A DNA stretch of 64,000 nt from assembly GCA_947683425.1 (NCBI GenBank), contig CANTUQ010000055.1:19710001-19774000 (forward strand), in the 5' to 3' direction. The stretch is from Excoecaria cochinchinensis (lineage: Eukaryota > Streptophyta > Magnoliopsida > Malpighiales > Euphorbiaceae). This document shows positions 22,268 through 33,078 of the stretch, piece by piece. A model generated the notes under the pieces. That model did not search any database. It was not told where the DNA came from and saw nothing but the letters and a program-made list of their open reading frames with translations. Within the stretch, counting starts at the first letter, position 1, and each line of letters begins with the position of its first letter. The translations under genes were made by a program, and so were the position numbers.

Positions 22268-22343
<76 letters not shown>
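22268..22343. repeat. (AT)38 microsatellite
   Basis: Pure AT dinucleotide tract of 76 bp within an LTR; likely to be length-polymorphic. Confidence 0.98.
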
Positions 22344-22346
<3 letters not shown>

Positions 22347-22595
22347 CTCAAGCATAAGCATAAGTAGAGTATGCGAAGCTCATATACATAAACATGCAAT
22401 AATCACTCCAGGAATAAAGCAAGTAACATTATAAACATATTCACTAAATCAAAGGATTTGCAGAGAAAATAACAAAGGCTAATCACTACTGCAAGCAATA
22501 CTCCTATACATATATATATATCTCTTAACGTGAATCCCAGTACATTCTCAATACACTAGCTTGAATTAACATGGGTGGTGGATACAGGTACACTG

Positions 22596-22670
22596 GATAC
22601 TGTGAACAGTATCAAACACTGGAGACCAAAGTCTCAAACATTTTAAAACTTTTAGATACCCAAAGGTATC
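22596..22670. repeat. Hairpin cluster in the LTR at 21904-23339
   Basis: GATACTG-TGAA-CAGTATC (22596-22613), GAGAC-CAAA-GTCTC (22622-22635) and GATACC-CAAA-GGTATC (22655-22670), spaced by 'aaacact'. Located about 65 nt from the palindrome at 22735-22748. Confidence 0.8.
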
Positions 22671-23339
22671 AAACACTAGAACAAAACGGGGTTAAACACT
22701 AGCAGCTACGATCATTAGCCCTTTATAAGCATGCTTATCTATCCACTACTATGACCATTCAGGCTTACACAACACAGTCTATCGCAACACTCCAACTTTA
22801 CAATACCGAAGAATCACATCACTAATCATAATTAAATATCACTATAAGCATGCATCTAATACAAATATTAGCTCATGGTAATAATAATCATAAGTAAACA
22901 TGAGTGAGAAACCATGCAAAGCATAATAAAATAAAACATTTTTGAAGTACAGGGGAGGGTCACGCTCGCAATGACCCATCGCGTCCAAGACAGAGGCAAA
23001 GTTCGCCCCTAAGTCGTGCCCATATCAGGCATTATGCTCGTAAAAGGCACAAAAGCAGGTCTCTGTGACGCTCGCAATAGAGTGCGACAGTTCACCTCGT
23101 GCTCACACACATAGGCGCATTCGCGAGAAAGCCCGGCCAGGCAGGAGGTTGGCTACCGATAGAGGGCGCTAAAGCAGGGGTTCGAATGGCCGAGCTCTGT
23201 AGTGCTGATGACCGAATTCACGCTCTCCAAAGAGTCGAGCTAGCTGCCCCTGTTGCCGATCAAAACTCAGCCAAAACACATCCAAAACCATTCAAAACTC
23301 ATGCAATCAACACCAAATGCCAAATCAATTAACACATGC

Positions 23340-25434
23340 TGTGACGCGTGCCGGATCCCCGCGGCCGCCCGTGCGACTGCCTGCTTGAGGGCGATCGGGG
23401 CATTTATGGGTCCGTTGGCAACTTGCAATGAATTGCGAGTGCGTCTATTTTGGGCAACAAGGAGGTTTCATGGAGTCGCCACCCAATAGAACATTGGGAA
23501 AGTTTCTCTCGCCTTGGAGAGCCTAAGACTGCGCTTATTATCCATTTTGGGCCAACCAAAGGGGTCTTGGAGGGTAAACCTCTCGCCCTAAGGGGCCTAG
23601 GATTAACGTCAAAGTCTCGTGACACAAGAGGTGTCTTGGAGGTCATAGTTCCAATGAGTGATCGGATAGACCTCTCGCCTCTTTGAGCCCAAAGACCAGA
23701 GCTGGGTTCGGGACTTCTCATCTATTTCTTCCTTGATTATTTTATGATCAAATTTTAATTTTCATTAATTCGCTCTCTCTCTACACGATGCAATTGAATC
23801 AAAGCACATTTATTCACATTTGGAAAGCGGTAAATGAACGAGTAAATAATGAAAGTGATAAATTACAATAACACAAGGAGCGGAATACAACTCCCTTTTA
23901 TAAATGTGCAATACATACACAAATCGGGGCATTGCTTATTTTGAGGACTTTGGTTCTCGCATGCATCATTATTAAAATGGATATTTCCATTGTGAGGATT
24001 TTATTGGATAAAAATAGGACATTGGGCCCTTGATTTTATGAAGAATTCAATTTATTAAATATAAAACATTTGGCCGATTTTTACATTAGCGAGAAATACA
24101 ACAATTTTGTCATATACAAGAGAAACAATAAATAAATACATGAAATACAAAAGAGAGGGAGATAGGGAACTAAACCAGGCGAACTTTCCATATACAGGAG
24201 AACTCTCTCAGGCTCCAGCCAGTCCAAGAAATAGAAACATATTCTCACAAAACAAGCCAAAAGGATGTTAAAATACAGAAGAAAAACTATAAATAAACAT
24301 AAAAATTTGAATGAACAAAAAAGGGGAAAGAAAAAGAATTGAAAATGTGGGACAGAATCCATCGACGGGCTATGCTAAATGACTGGCGGGCGTCGATCAA
24401 GGTAACCTATACAGCCCGTCGCTCACTCGAAGGGAGCCGTCTATGAGGGTGACCGACGGGCTATGCGTAAAGGTGACCGACGGGCGTCGGTCACACCAAA
24501 TGACCCGTCGGTCACCTCTGTCCCAGAAAAATAGAAGCTTTTCAAAAGGCAAAAAGGCAAATTTTACACAGATTCAAGAAGAATAGAAACAAGAAATAAA
24601 TAAAAAAAAAGGACCAAAAGCAAAGATAGCATAGAAAATGAAGGTAAAAAAAAAGGACAGAGAAGGGTCTAGAATATTTACCCTCAGAACAACCTTTTGG
24701 TTGGATTCCTTGTTGTTGTCTGGCTTCCCACACGCTCCACGAGAAGGTCCAAACAAAAAGATCAAATGTTGAAGATAGAGTGTGTCCTCAACAGCTCTAT
24801 GAAAATTGAGTTTCGAAAATTAAAAACCCGTAAAAAAATCGACTAGATCCTCTTTCTTTTGAAGATTTGATTCTTGAATTAGTTAGATTTTTTAGAAATG
24901 TGTTTGTTGGAAGAGAGAGAAAATGCGCGTGAATTTTGGCAGAGTTTCCCCTATTTTTGCAAATTTTTCTAACCCCTTTTATGAGAAAATTCAAAGTTTT
25001 TATAGGCCAGGGGTGACCGACGGGCGTCTGTGGTTTACCGACGGGCGTCGGAAGAATCCTACTGACACAAGGATTCATCCGACGGCCCTGCCACTTTGAC
25101 CGACGGGCATCAAAAGAATCCTTTTGACATAAGGATTCATCCGACGGTCCTGCCACTTGACCGGCGGGCATCGGAAGAATTCTTCTAACACAAGGATTCA
25201 TCCGACAGTCCTGGCCCCTGACCGATGGGCTGGCCGTTCGTCGAGGAAAACATACTTTTTGGACTTTAAAAACTCCCCATTTTCTCCCCTTCTGCCTACG
25301 AAAGGTAAAAAGACCCATTTCTCGTGAAGCATGGGACTAAAGCCTCCGAATCCAAACCATTTGTACAGGCTCAGATGCCTCTTTCATCATAGGGTAATCT
25401 CTGATCCGGACTGCTCCGGGACACGGTGCTTACA
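23340..25434 (-). repeat. 3' LTR of Tat element 1
   Basis: 2095 bp with ends TGTGACGCG and GTGCTTACA on the plus strand. The minus-strand TATA box (TATAAAAA) lies at 24997-25004, just downstream of the U3 repeats at 25038-25221. GACCGACGGGCGTCGGTC-type palindromes also occur at about 24360-24520. A primer-site-like 12-mer TGGAGTCGCCAC lies at 23469-23480. A candidate target duplication base run CATGC precedes 23340, but the partner end is missing. Confidence 0.85.
25038..25221 (-). repeat. Three tandem units of about 61-62 bp in the Tat U3
   Basis: Each unit contains two hairpins: CCGACG-GG-CGTCGG and GAATCC...GGATTC. Units begin near 25038, 25100 and 25161. Changes within units partly break the stems. 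They sit directly upstream of the LTR TATA box, an enhancer-like position. The LTRs at 39200 and 51113 hold about one such unit. Confidence 0.75.
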
Positions 25435-25447
25435 GTTGCCCCCAGTT
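25435..25447 (-). other. Polypurine tract of Tat element 1
   Basis: Minus strand AAACTGGGGGCAAC abuts the 3' LTR. The same tract lies beside the LTR of element 2 at 41209-41221. Confidence 0.7.
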
Positions 25448-25559
25448 TTGGGGAAACTAGTGCACGAGCGCCTAGATGAGCCAAAACTCAGAGAAAGGAC
25501 GGAAAGGAAGAAAGCATACCTATGGCAGTTCTTACCTTCCGTGCCTTTTACCGGGTAGA

Positions 25560-26165
25560 CCTCGTCTCAGTCTGCTCGGCGGGTGAAGATATCCCTATCG
25601 GTCTCGTCTCGACCTGTAGGTGTTGGTGAGATGTAGCATTCTCTAGCCACGACCTCGATATAAAGAGCAGTGTTTCTTTAACCACAACTTCAACTATTTC
25701 TGCTGGCCTCATTTCGGCTCGCACAGTGTTGAGGAGATGTAGCACTCTCTGACTAAAAACTCGATGTGAAGAGCAGTGTTACTCAAACCGTAGCTTCTGC
25801 TTCTGCTGGCCTCGTCTCGGCTCGCGCAGTGTTGAGGAGATGTAGCACTCTCTGACTACAAACTCGGTGTGAAGAGCAGTGTTTCTCTAACCGCAGCTTC
25901 GATTGGTGAGAAGCGGTACTCTCTGACCACAGTCTCGAGGTGAAGAGTAGTATTCTCTAACTACAGCTTCGATTGTTGAGAAGCGGTACCCTCTGATCGC
26001 AATCTCTGCTCGTTGGCATTCTCTTGCTAACCCCCCATCCAGTCAGTATAAAGTCTGATCTGCTAACCTCCATTCGGCTGCAAGGTGTGTAGTACTCTCT
26101 TACTACCGTGTGAACTATGAGACAAGGTACTCTCTTGTCGTACTCTCGATTTTGTGGAGGAAGAG
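25560..26165 (-). repeat. Diverged tandem repeats between the extra gene and the 3' LTR
   Basis: Repeated phrases such as 'gtgaagagcagtgtttctctaaccgcag' and 'gagatgtagcactctctgac' recur with variations through the stretch. Tandem repeats at this position are known for Tat-clade elements and can seed satellite DNA. Element 2 has its own version at 41390-41770. Confidence 0.75.
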
Positions 26166-26575
26166 ACCTCATTGGGCTCCCTTTCCAAGAAAACATGAAT
26201 CTTAGGCGCTCATGTTCGGACTTTTGATCGATGCTTTTGTCCGGATCGATGTTTCTCTGTACTTGTGTGATAAAAGGTTTTGTTAATTCATGTTTGAGTT
26301 ATTATCTTTTGACGTGTCTATGAATGATGTGGTTTTGTTTTCTTTTTTATGTTGGCATTTTTCAAATCTTGGTTATCTTTTGTTATTATTTTCCTTTTCA
26401 TTTGTTATGTCGTCATTATGAGTAAATGTGAAAGCATACACTTATCTGTAATATGAATGAATCATAAATAACTGAATGAATGTATAAAACTGAAAATAAA
26501 AGTTTTTCACTAGAGATATCCACTTTTGTACAATGTATATACAAAGTGAAAATACAAAAAATGACTCCCTGAACA

Positions 26576-28529
26576 TCAGAGGGGCACGTAGTCGGAGGGC
26601 TCCTCGTCAGGATCCTCATCGTCTGAGATATGCACCGTCCCTGGTTGAGGTGGAGCTGACTATGTCGGAGGTGGAGGCTGAGCCGTGGAAGATCCTGCCC
26701 CAGTATCGTGGGTCTGTCTAAACCTGATCTGAGCGTAGCCATCCAAGAAGGGCTAGGTGCATGTCCTCATGAACTCCAAAGTCTCTGAGACTGTGCCTCC
26801 TAACTTCTTGAATGCCTGGCTAATCTGAGTAGTCTGCTCGCTGGCGGTCCTCCTCATCTGATCTAGGCACTACTCTGTTTGCTCCCTAAACTCCCTCATG
26901 GTCTGGGACAAGGGAGGAATGATCCCCTCTATCGCCTGGACCCGGGATCTCAGTGAGTCGAGTGACTCATCGATCATCTGTAAAGTCATATCAACTCTCT
27001 GAGATGCCTGGTCCTAGGACGTCCTTAGATCATGAGTGAGCTGCTGTCTAAGCTCCCTCTGGCCCTTGGCAATCTGCTCTACCAGCCTCGCCTGCTTGTC
27101 CCTGAAGGTCTCCACGACCTGAGCCTGCTCTCGTACTGTGTGCTCAATAAAACCGGCCTGCTCCTGGGTCAACCGCTCTATCATCCGGGACTGCTCCTGA
27201 ATAGCAGTCTGCTGACGATCTAACCTCTCCTGTAGAGCTCTATCTCTGTCATCCAGTCGTCGTTCGAAGGCTGCGAACATAGAAGTGAGGAGCTGGGAGA
27301 AATCAGGCTGGGCTGGTTGCTACCGTACTGGCTTTGGCGGTGGGGCCATGGAGGAAGATACCCCCGGGTCGCTCCGGAAGTATGGGTGATACCTCTCTGG
27401 TAAAGGTAGACCTTTGCACCCTGGTGCTCGGTGACGGAGCAGGAATCGGCGCCCTGGATGCCGGCGGATTACCGAATAGCTCGTCCATGGTGAACTCCAC
27501 GTCGAAATCCAACGGAGTCCGGGGCGACTCCTGCTCGGGCTGCGGCTGCGGCTGAGTCTGTGGCTGAGGAGGCTGAGGAGGCTGAGGAGGCTGCTGCTCT
27601 GGCTCTGGCTGAGGAGGCTACTGCTCTAGCTGCTCTGGGTCTTGACCCAAGGGTGGAAGGGAGAAGACCCGCCAGGTCTCGTGGATAGATAGCAACTTGA
27701 AGGCCTCTGCCTGCCCTGACAACTATGAAATCATCCCCATCTGTACTGCTGCAAAGGCATCCACATGTATCCCTTGGTCCAGGGGTGCTATCAGCCTATC
27801 CGAGGCAACTCTTAACCCGAAAACTAAACGAGTGATGACTCCCCCTACTATCACCACGGGTGTCACTCCTCTGCCAACCCTGATCAGGTTAGCCAAGATC
27901 TCATGGCTAATGTTGAGGTGCTAGCCTGCCACCATGGCCCAGAGGCTCCAGATCTCGTCCGCGTTAAGCGATCCTGGATTACTAGCTCGACCGATGTACG
28001 AGCTTGATAGCACTCTGTGTAGGTACTGGAGTGCTTGAGACACCAGTATGGTGCTCTTCGCTGTATCGTGGTCATACAGCACTCCTGGTAAGGCAATGGC
28101 CGCCCAGTGGGCGCGTCTCACAGCTCATCGTGGGATCTCGACCCCCTCCTCTCTGGGAAGCCCCATGGCCTCTGCGAACCTCTGCCTGGTGATGCTAAAA
28201 TGCTGGCCGTCGAACAAGAACTGTACCACCCCCGGCTCTGTATCTGATCTCTGAAAATCGCCGTAACGCAGGGTGGCTAGCACCTGTCGGGTAGCCTCAA
28301 GGAAGGTCTGGAAAGCAGGCTCAAGGAACTCTGTCCATCTAGCGCCCTCGATAAGCACATCGACCTCTGGGGCCATCCCTAGGGCCTCTAAGAACGGCCG
28401 AGACACAAAGCGACTAGCCCGGATCTCCACCTGAGCCAGCGCCTTGTATCTCTGGGCTGACTCGCCATCCATCCAACACGGAACCTCGACCTCGGGCTGG
28501 GCCTGTGGTGCTCTGCGCCTAGGAGGCAT
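26576..28529 (-). pseudogene. Sense extra gene of Tat element 1: retrotransposon accessory protein with coiled coil (broken)
   Basis: Starts MPPRRRAPQAQ at 28529 and ends with ISDDEDPDEEPSDYVPL at 26576. The N-terminal ~260 residues form a globular domain (FVSRPFLEALG, FDGQHFSITRQRFAEAMGLP, WSLWAMVAG). This resembles the Athila ORF1 or 'putative plant transposon protein' type domain; the assignment is by recollection. Next come a Pro/Gln-rich linker, a long Glu/Arg/Gln-rich coiled coil (ERLTQEQAGFIEHTVREQAQ) and an acidic tail. Several stops (for example after EIPR at 28125, near 27920 and 27014) and a frameshift near 27390 break it. Element 2 has the same gene with different lesions. It may have its own promoter and a 5' UTR intron (see the promoter entry). 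Function unknown. Confidence 0.75.
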
Positions 28530-28530
28530 C

Positions 28531-29202
28531 CTGCAAAAGAAATGTTAGATAACGAAAACTTGATGAAACAGGCGTTATTAGGCTCATTTTCAAGGTGAAA
28601 GCCCATTGGGGCCTCACCCGGGCAATAGCAGCCCGAGTACAAGGTGAAACAAAACAGATAAAAAAAAGAAAATTGGCAACATCCTGTCAAGGGTGTGCCC
28701 CACTTTGGCGTAGAAAAAGATATTCTGAAAGCGAATAAAAATGGGCTTATTAGACCCCAAGACATACATTATACACAAAAATAATCAATTTTAGAATAAA
28801 AAAAAATTGAAGATTTGGGCAGCACCCCGGCAGGGGTATGCCCAACCTCCTGCATAAAAGGCATCAAAACAGGCCTCAGGCCCCAACCACAATATATAAA
28901 AGAAATGGGCCGCACCCCGGCAAGGGTGTGCCCCCCAATCCTGCACAAAAGAACGGCATCAGGCCCCATCAACACACATATGCGCTAGAAAGCCTATTTC
29001 TAAGGCGACAAAGGTATAGAAAAGTCCTATTTCTATGTGATCATGCAAAGGCTTAGATAATTGCACTAAAAATTACTAAAAAAAAACGGGCAGCATTCTC
29101 CCTAGATATTTAAAGCAACTAAAGCATCCTAACCATTTTTAAGGCTAAAAGAAGAAGAAAAGAAGAAATAAATTAAATTAAAAAGTAAAGTAGTTATTTT
29201 AC
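28531..29202 (-). other. Predicted 5' UTR intron of the sense extra gene, with tandem repeats
   Basis: On the minus strand a donor CAA|GTAAAAT at 29202 and an acceptor TTTTGCAG|G at 28531 lie upstream of, and one base from, the ATG. Element 2 keeps both signals (44907 and 44224). Within the intron, units containing GCACCCCGGCA and CCTCAGGCCCC repeat near 28680-28700, 28816-28885 and 28910-28970. No coding potential. The splice signals are inference. Confidence 0.5.
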
Positions 29203-29387
29203 TTGTAGTCACGAAAAGTGTAAAAAAACTGAATAAAAATGAGTGTCCGAGCGTCTGGTGAGTGGAGAACGCGAAAAGATAGAGAAATTGCAAGAAAGAG
29301 GAGAAGAAATACTTGAAAATGCAAAAAAAAACGGAAAAAACTTTTTTTAGAGGGAAAGTGAAAATGACAGCAGCTGCTGGCCCGTCT

Positions 29388-29681
29388 GTCACTCGCCCTT
29401 ATATAGAGTTTCGTGACCGATGGGCTGGGCGTCGATAGGAGCAATCGACGGGCTGCCCGTTTGTCGTTCCCCATTCCCCAATTAATGCGAATTTAATGCT
29501 CGTGATTAATGCTTATGCTGACGTATGCATCTGCCAGGTGGATTTTTACCGACGGGCAAGCCGTCTCTTGTGAGAGACGGGTAGGCCGTCGGTGGTTCAT
29601 CTCTATAAATTCCTCCAAAAATTTTGCCTTTTTTGTGTCTCTTTATTTTCCCAACATCTTGAGCCCCTCATTCTTCTCAAA
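29388..29681. promoter_or_regulatory. Divergent promoter between the two extra genes, Tat element 1
   Basis: A minus-strand TATA box CTATATAAGG lies at about 29397-29406 and a plus-strand TATAAAT at 29604-29610. They are about 200 bp apart and point away from each other toward the sense gene (ATG 28529) and the antisense gene (ATG 29682). Between them are GACCGATGGGC, ATCGACGGGC and ACCGACGGGC words and two copies of a GGGYARGCCGTC repeat. The same word class fills the element's LTR U3. Confidence 0.7.
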
Positions 29682-30897
29682 ATGTCTTCTCCTCTTCTCC
29701 AAAGAATGCACCGCATCCTAGATGACAAGCACACTTGGGAAAAAGGCGCCCTTTCTTCTCTGACTGGGCTAAAATATCTACGTCGGGTCAAAGTTGACCA
29801 GAACCTTCTTCTGGCGGCGACTCACTTCTGGAATCCCCAGTTTCACGTCTTTCGGTTCACTTATTCGGAGTTGTGTCCCCTGCCTGAGGAGTTAGCTACA
29901 ACTCTTTGAGCCTGGTATCCCCCTAACGTTCTTCCCTGCGTCCCCCGTTGCGGTCTACTCCAGACTCGGGATATAGCTATGGCTCTCGGCATACCCCCTT
30001 CTGAGGTCGTCCGGCTGGTTTCTCCGGGCTCTTCCTTCACTTTGGAGCCACTGATCGAGGCTCTAGATTGGTTCACTGATGTCCCCACTTACCGGGTAAG
30101 CATCATATTTCTATTTTGCATGACGAACTTTCTCACTGTGGTTCCAGGAGGTTTGACAGGCGACCCTCGCCTGTTCGGGGTTCTGAGTGGCTTTCATCGG
30201 GGATCATCACCCTTCCCACTCATTTTAGCTGAAACCATCTTGGGTTTGGACTCTGTGAGCTCTGGATCCACCACTACTTTTATCGGCAGCCCCTTATTAC
30301 TCCAGGTATGTCATTATTTTAAAGGTAGTGCGTCCCTTGTGGATTTTCACACTAGCTTTTCTTAATGGGAGGTGCGTCCTTTCAGATTTTCACACAACCC
30401 TTTGCGTTACTTTTGCCTGAAGTAAACCATACTTACTCCAGCGCCTTTTTCTTCCGCGTCGACGGCTGTATGAGTGTGCCACTGCTGGAGAAGGCATTAC
30501 CAGATTTGGTGAATTATCAGATGACGATATCAGTTTTATGTCTGCCTGGCTCCCACTATCTCATGTGGTCATTGATGGGCCATTGGGGTGTGTTCCCCTC
30601 TGTGGGCTCCGTCAATCCACTTTCTGCATCACTTCTCGATGTGCACATCAGCTTGGGATGACCCAGGATGTGGTGAGGGTTCCCTTATCTTTTCGAGGAG
30701 GAGCTCCTTCGGCTGCCTTCGCCTCTAGGTATCACGAGCTGTGGAGCAAACTACAAGTGAAGACTGTTATTCTTAGGTTCGGTGATCATTCCTTGACTTC
30801 AACCAGCGAGTACAAGAAATGGGTCCTTAGTCTAGCATCTGATAATAGGACACGAGGGCTCAGGCATCTGGTTGGGGAGAGCAGTGCCAGGACTTAG
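29682..30897 (+). pseudogene. Antisense extra gene of Tat element 1: plant-mobile-domain-like protein (broken)
   Basis: ATG at 29682 (MSSPLLQRMHRILDDK), 72 nt downstream of a TATA box. The reading covers AATHFWNPQFHVFRFTYSEL, SFTLEPLIEALDWF, then GSPLLLQ, followed by a splice-donor-like GTATGT at 30306. The homologous gene in element 2 continues after a 154-nt intron. Here the acceptor and the start of exon 2 are missing through a deletion of about 75 bp near 30445. A TGA at 29907-29909 is an additional lesion. Exon 2 resumes near 30460 and ends GLRHLVGESSART at 30897. The FxxxEL and LLQ-IWL patterns suggest the aminotransferase-like plant mobile domain or a related domain; not verified. It lies antisense to the retrotransposon, between integrase and the sense extra gene. 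Confidence 0.75.
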
Positions 30898-31285
30898 CTT
30901 AGCTTACATATGTATTTCTTTTGGTGTTACATTTCGTTTTAATGCAGAACTAGAAAATGATGAAAATGAAAAGAATAATATTTGTTTTATTTCACGAAAT
31001 TGTGTACATTTCCATGTAATTTCAGCATACATGATCAGTTTTGACATTAACTCAACCGTGTATGCCCTATTAATACATGAAACAAAATTTTGATAGCATC
31101 AACTCCTGTTACCAATCAGCCCTCACGGGTTTTCACGATTGGACATTTTCTCTCGTGCCTCTTATTTTTGCACAGGATGCCTTTTTTCGGTTTTCACCCT
31201 GTCGAGGCGCCCAATTTTAGCACGGCTGCCTTTTTTCGGTTTTTAACTTGCAGGGCATTTTATTCTCTTCTTTTTATTTTGGTCT
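30898..31285. other. Junction of two converging 3' ends (Tat element 1)
   Basis: Non-coding AT-rich spacer between the stop of the antisense gene and the minus-strand integrase stop. The same spacer occurs in element 2 (46719-46922), where it abuts the deletion. Terminators are not obvious. Confidence 0.5.
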
Positions 31286-32457
31286 TTAGCCATGGAACCT
31301 TTTGAGTCTATCGACATTGATCGGTTCTTTGAATTCATTTCCATCGCTATCCGACAAGATTGCAGCTCCTTTGGACAACAGCTTTTTAAGGATATACGGC
31401 CCTTCCCAGGTTGGTCTGAATTTTCCTCTGACATCCGGCATACCTCGTCTCATCTTCTTGAACACTAAGTCCCCTTCCTTTAGCGGATGCTTTATCACCT
31501 TCTTCCTGAATGTCCTGGCCAACCTCTTTTGGTAGATCTGATTGTGATAATAAGCCTTCAGCCTACTCTCATCCAGTAAGTTTAAGTGTTGTAGCCTCTG
31601 TCGTGCCCATTCAGCCTCGAGAATTTGGGCTTCCATAATCACTCTCAACGATCGGAGCTCTACCTCAACTGGCAATACTGCCTCCGTCCCGTATACCAGA
31701 GAATATGGCGTAGCGCCCGTAGATGTCCTTACCGTTGTCCTGTATCCCCACAGTGCGAAGGGTAGCTTCTCTGCCCAGCCTTTGTGAGTTTGGACCATCT
31801 TGGATAGGATCCTCTTCGCATTTTTATTGGCGGCCTCTACTACCCCGTTAGCTTGTGGTCGGTAAGGAGAGGATCTATGGTGCTTGATACCATATTTCTC
31901 AAGGAGCTTCCTGGTTTCCCCCATGAACTGTACCCCGTTGTCAGACACTATGTGGTGAGGGAGGCCATATCTGCAAATCAGATTTCTCTCTATGAACTTG
32001 GCCATATCCCTTGCGTCAATCTTTTTGAAGGATTCTGCCTCTACCCACTTGGTAAAATAGTCAATTGCGACTATGATGTATTTGTGTCCGTTAGATGTCG
32101 TAGGGCGAATCTCTCCAATGATATCTATCCCCAAGCAGCGAAAGGCTAAGGCGATGTCAGGTTGTGTAGCTCTGATACTGGCAGATGTCTCAAATCTGCG
32201 TACTGTTAGCATAACTGGCATTGCTTGACATACTTTGAGCAGTCATCGTCCATCGTAAGCCAATAGAAGCCTTGCCTCATGATCTTCTTTGCCAGAGTTA
32301 AACCATTCATGTGAGTGCCACAGAAGCCTGCATGGGTCTCCTCCATTACCTTGCAGGCTTCTTTTTCATTTAAGCACCTGAACTGAATCTCGTTTGCCTG
32401 TCTTTTGTACAACACTCCTTCCAAGGACATGAACTGAGTAGATAGCTTCCGGATCAT
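31286..32457 (-). pseudogene. Integrase of Tat element 1 (broken)
   Basis: The HHCC finger is at 32206-32457 (ETHAGFCGTHMNG ... CSKYVKQCQLC). The catalytic core at 31286-32130 has GIDIIGEI, SDNGVQF and QANGVVEAANK, so all three catalytic acids (D, D, E) are present. The C-terminal part ends VDRLKRFHG. A nonsense TAA directly after CQLC (about 32207), a further TAG and a frameshift near 32130 separate finger from core. The IDYFTKWVEAES segment is typical of the Tat clade. Confidence 0.88.
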
Positions 32458-32460
32458 TCC

Positions 32461-33077
32461 CTAGTCTTTCTCGGTAGCTTCCTCTGAAAACCTAGCTTTT
32501 TCCAAATAATTCATAATGTCAAAGTACCATGGTTTTCCATCCGCCACTTCTACTTCCATTACTGGCTTGATCTCAAAGCTGGGCTTCTCAGAACTCGAAA
32601 TCAGCACTGGTTTCATAGCTACCCCTTCAAGATTATCCCACATCGACACTAGGGTTGCCAACGCATCAGCTAGACGGTTCTCATCTCTTGGCACGAAGTG
32701 GAAAGTGCAGGTTTCAAACTGCCCACATATCTCTTTTAAATATTCAACATAGGGTACCAGCCGCTCTTCTTTTACAGCCCACTCACCTCGGATCTGGTTA
32801 ATCACCAAGGATAAGTCACCAAAGACTTCTATGTTCTTTGCCCCCAAAGCAGCTAAAGCTTCGAACCTGAAAGTGCATGCTTCATATTCGGCTTCATTGT
32901 TGGTTGCTTTGTACCTCAACTTCTTGGATAGAGGGAGTTTCTCATTATCTGGGGTTGTCAAAATAATTCCAACTCCGGCCCCCTTGTTATTCACTGCCCC
33001 GTCGAAGTGTAACTGCCATCCTTGGATAGAAATCGCGACTATGCTCTCATCAGAAAAGGTGAATTCGGGGGTGTCCC
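32461..33077 (-). pseudogene. Archaeal-type second RNase H of Tat element 1
   Basis: NNKGAGVGIIL, LRYKATNNEAEYEA, VFGDLSLVINQI and FVPRDENRLADALA are landmarks of the additional RNase H found only in the Tat clade. The frame is open for 177 residues from 32994 and ends at 32461 just before the integrase finger. The preceding FDGAVNNKGAG start, with the first catalytic aspartate, is readable up to about 33010. Confidence 0.88.
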
Positions 33078-33078
33078 C

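Larger units (their letters stand above)
21904..23339 (-). mobile_element. Truncated chromovirus-type LTR, minus orientation
   Basis: The left terminus TGTAACATCTCGATACC abuts the older LTR. Landmarks follow the usual order: hairpin CTAAGTG/CGCTTAG near 22235, a long AT microsatellite, hairpin cluster 22596-22670, palindrome ATAAGCATGCTTAT (22735-22748), and a GC-rich block at about 22960-23230 with GACGCTCGCAATAGAG-like palindromes. Its end phrase GCTCCGGTATCC (reverse strand) matches the LTR at 57748-60026, so the two are one family. It is cut at 23339 by Tat element 1; the missing part is not found at the other end of that element. Confidence 0.75.

Noticed and set aside
23099..23721. Open frames over the border of the truncated LTR and the Tat LTR
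   Set aside because: They span two unrelated LTRs and repeat at 38668-38895 and 51220-51426 as LTR sequence; no protein domain.
30099..30150. A second, 52-nt intron in the antisense gene (GTAAGC...TTCCAG, also at 45830-45881)
   Set aside because: The length is below the usual plant minimum and not a multiple of three, while reading through keeps the frame open in both copies.
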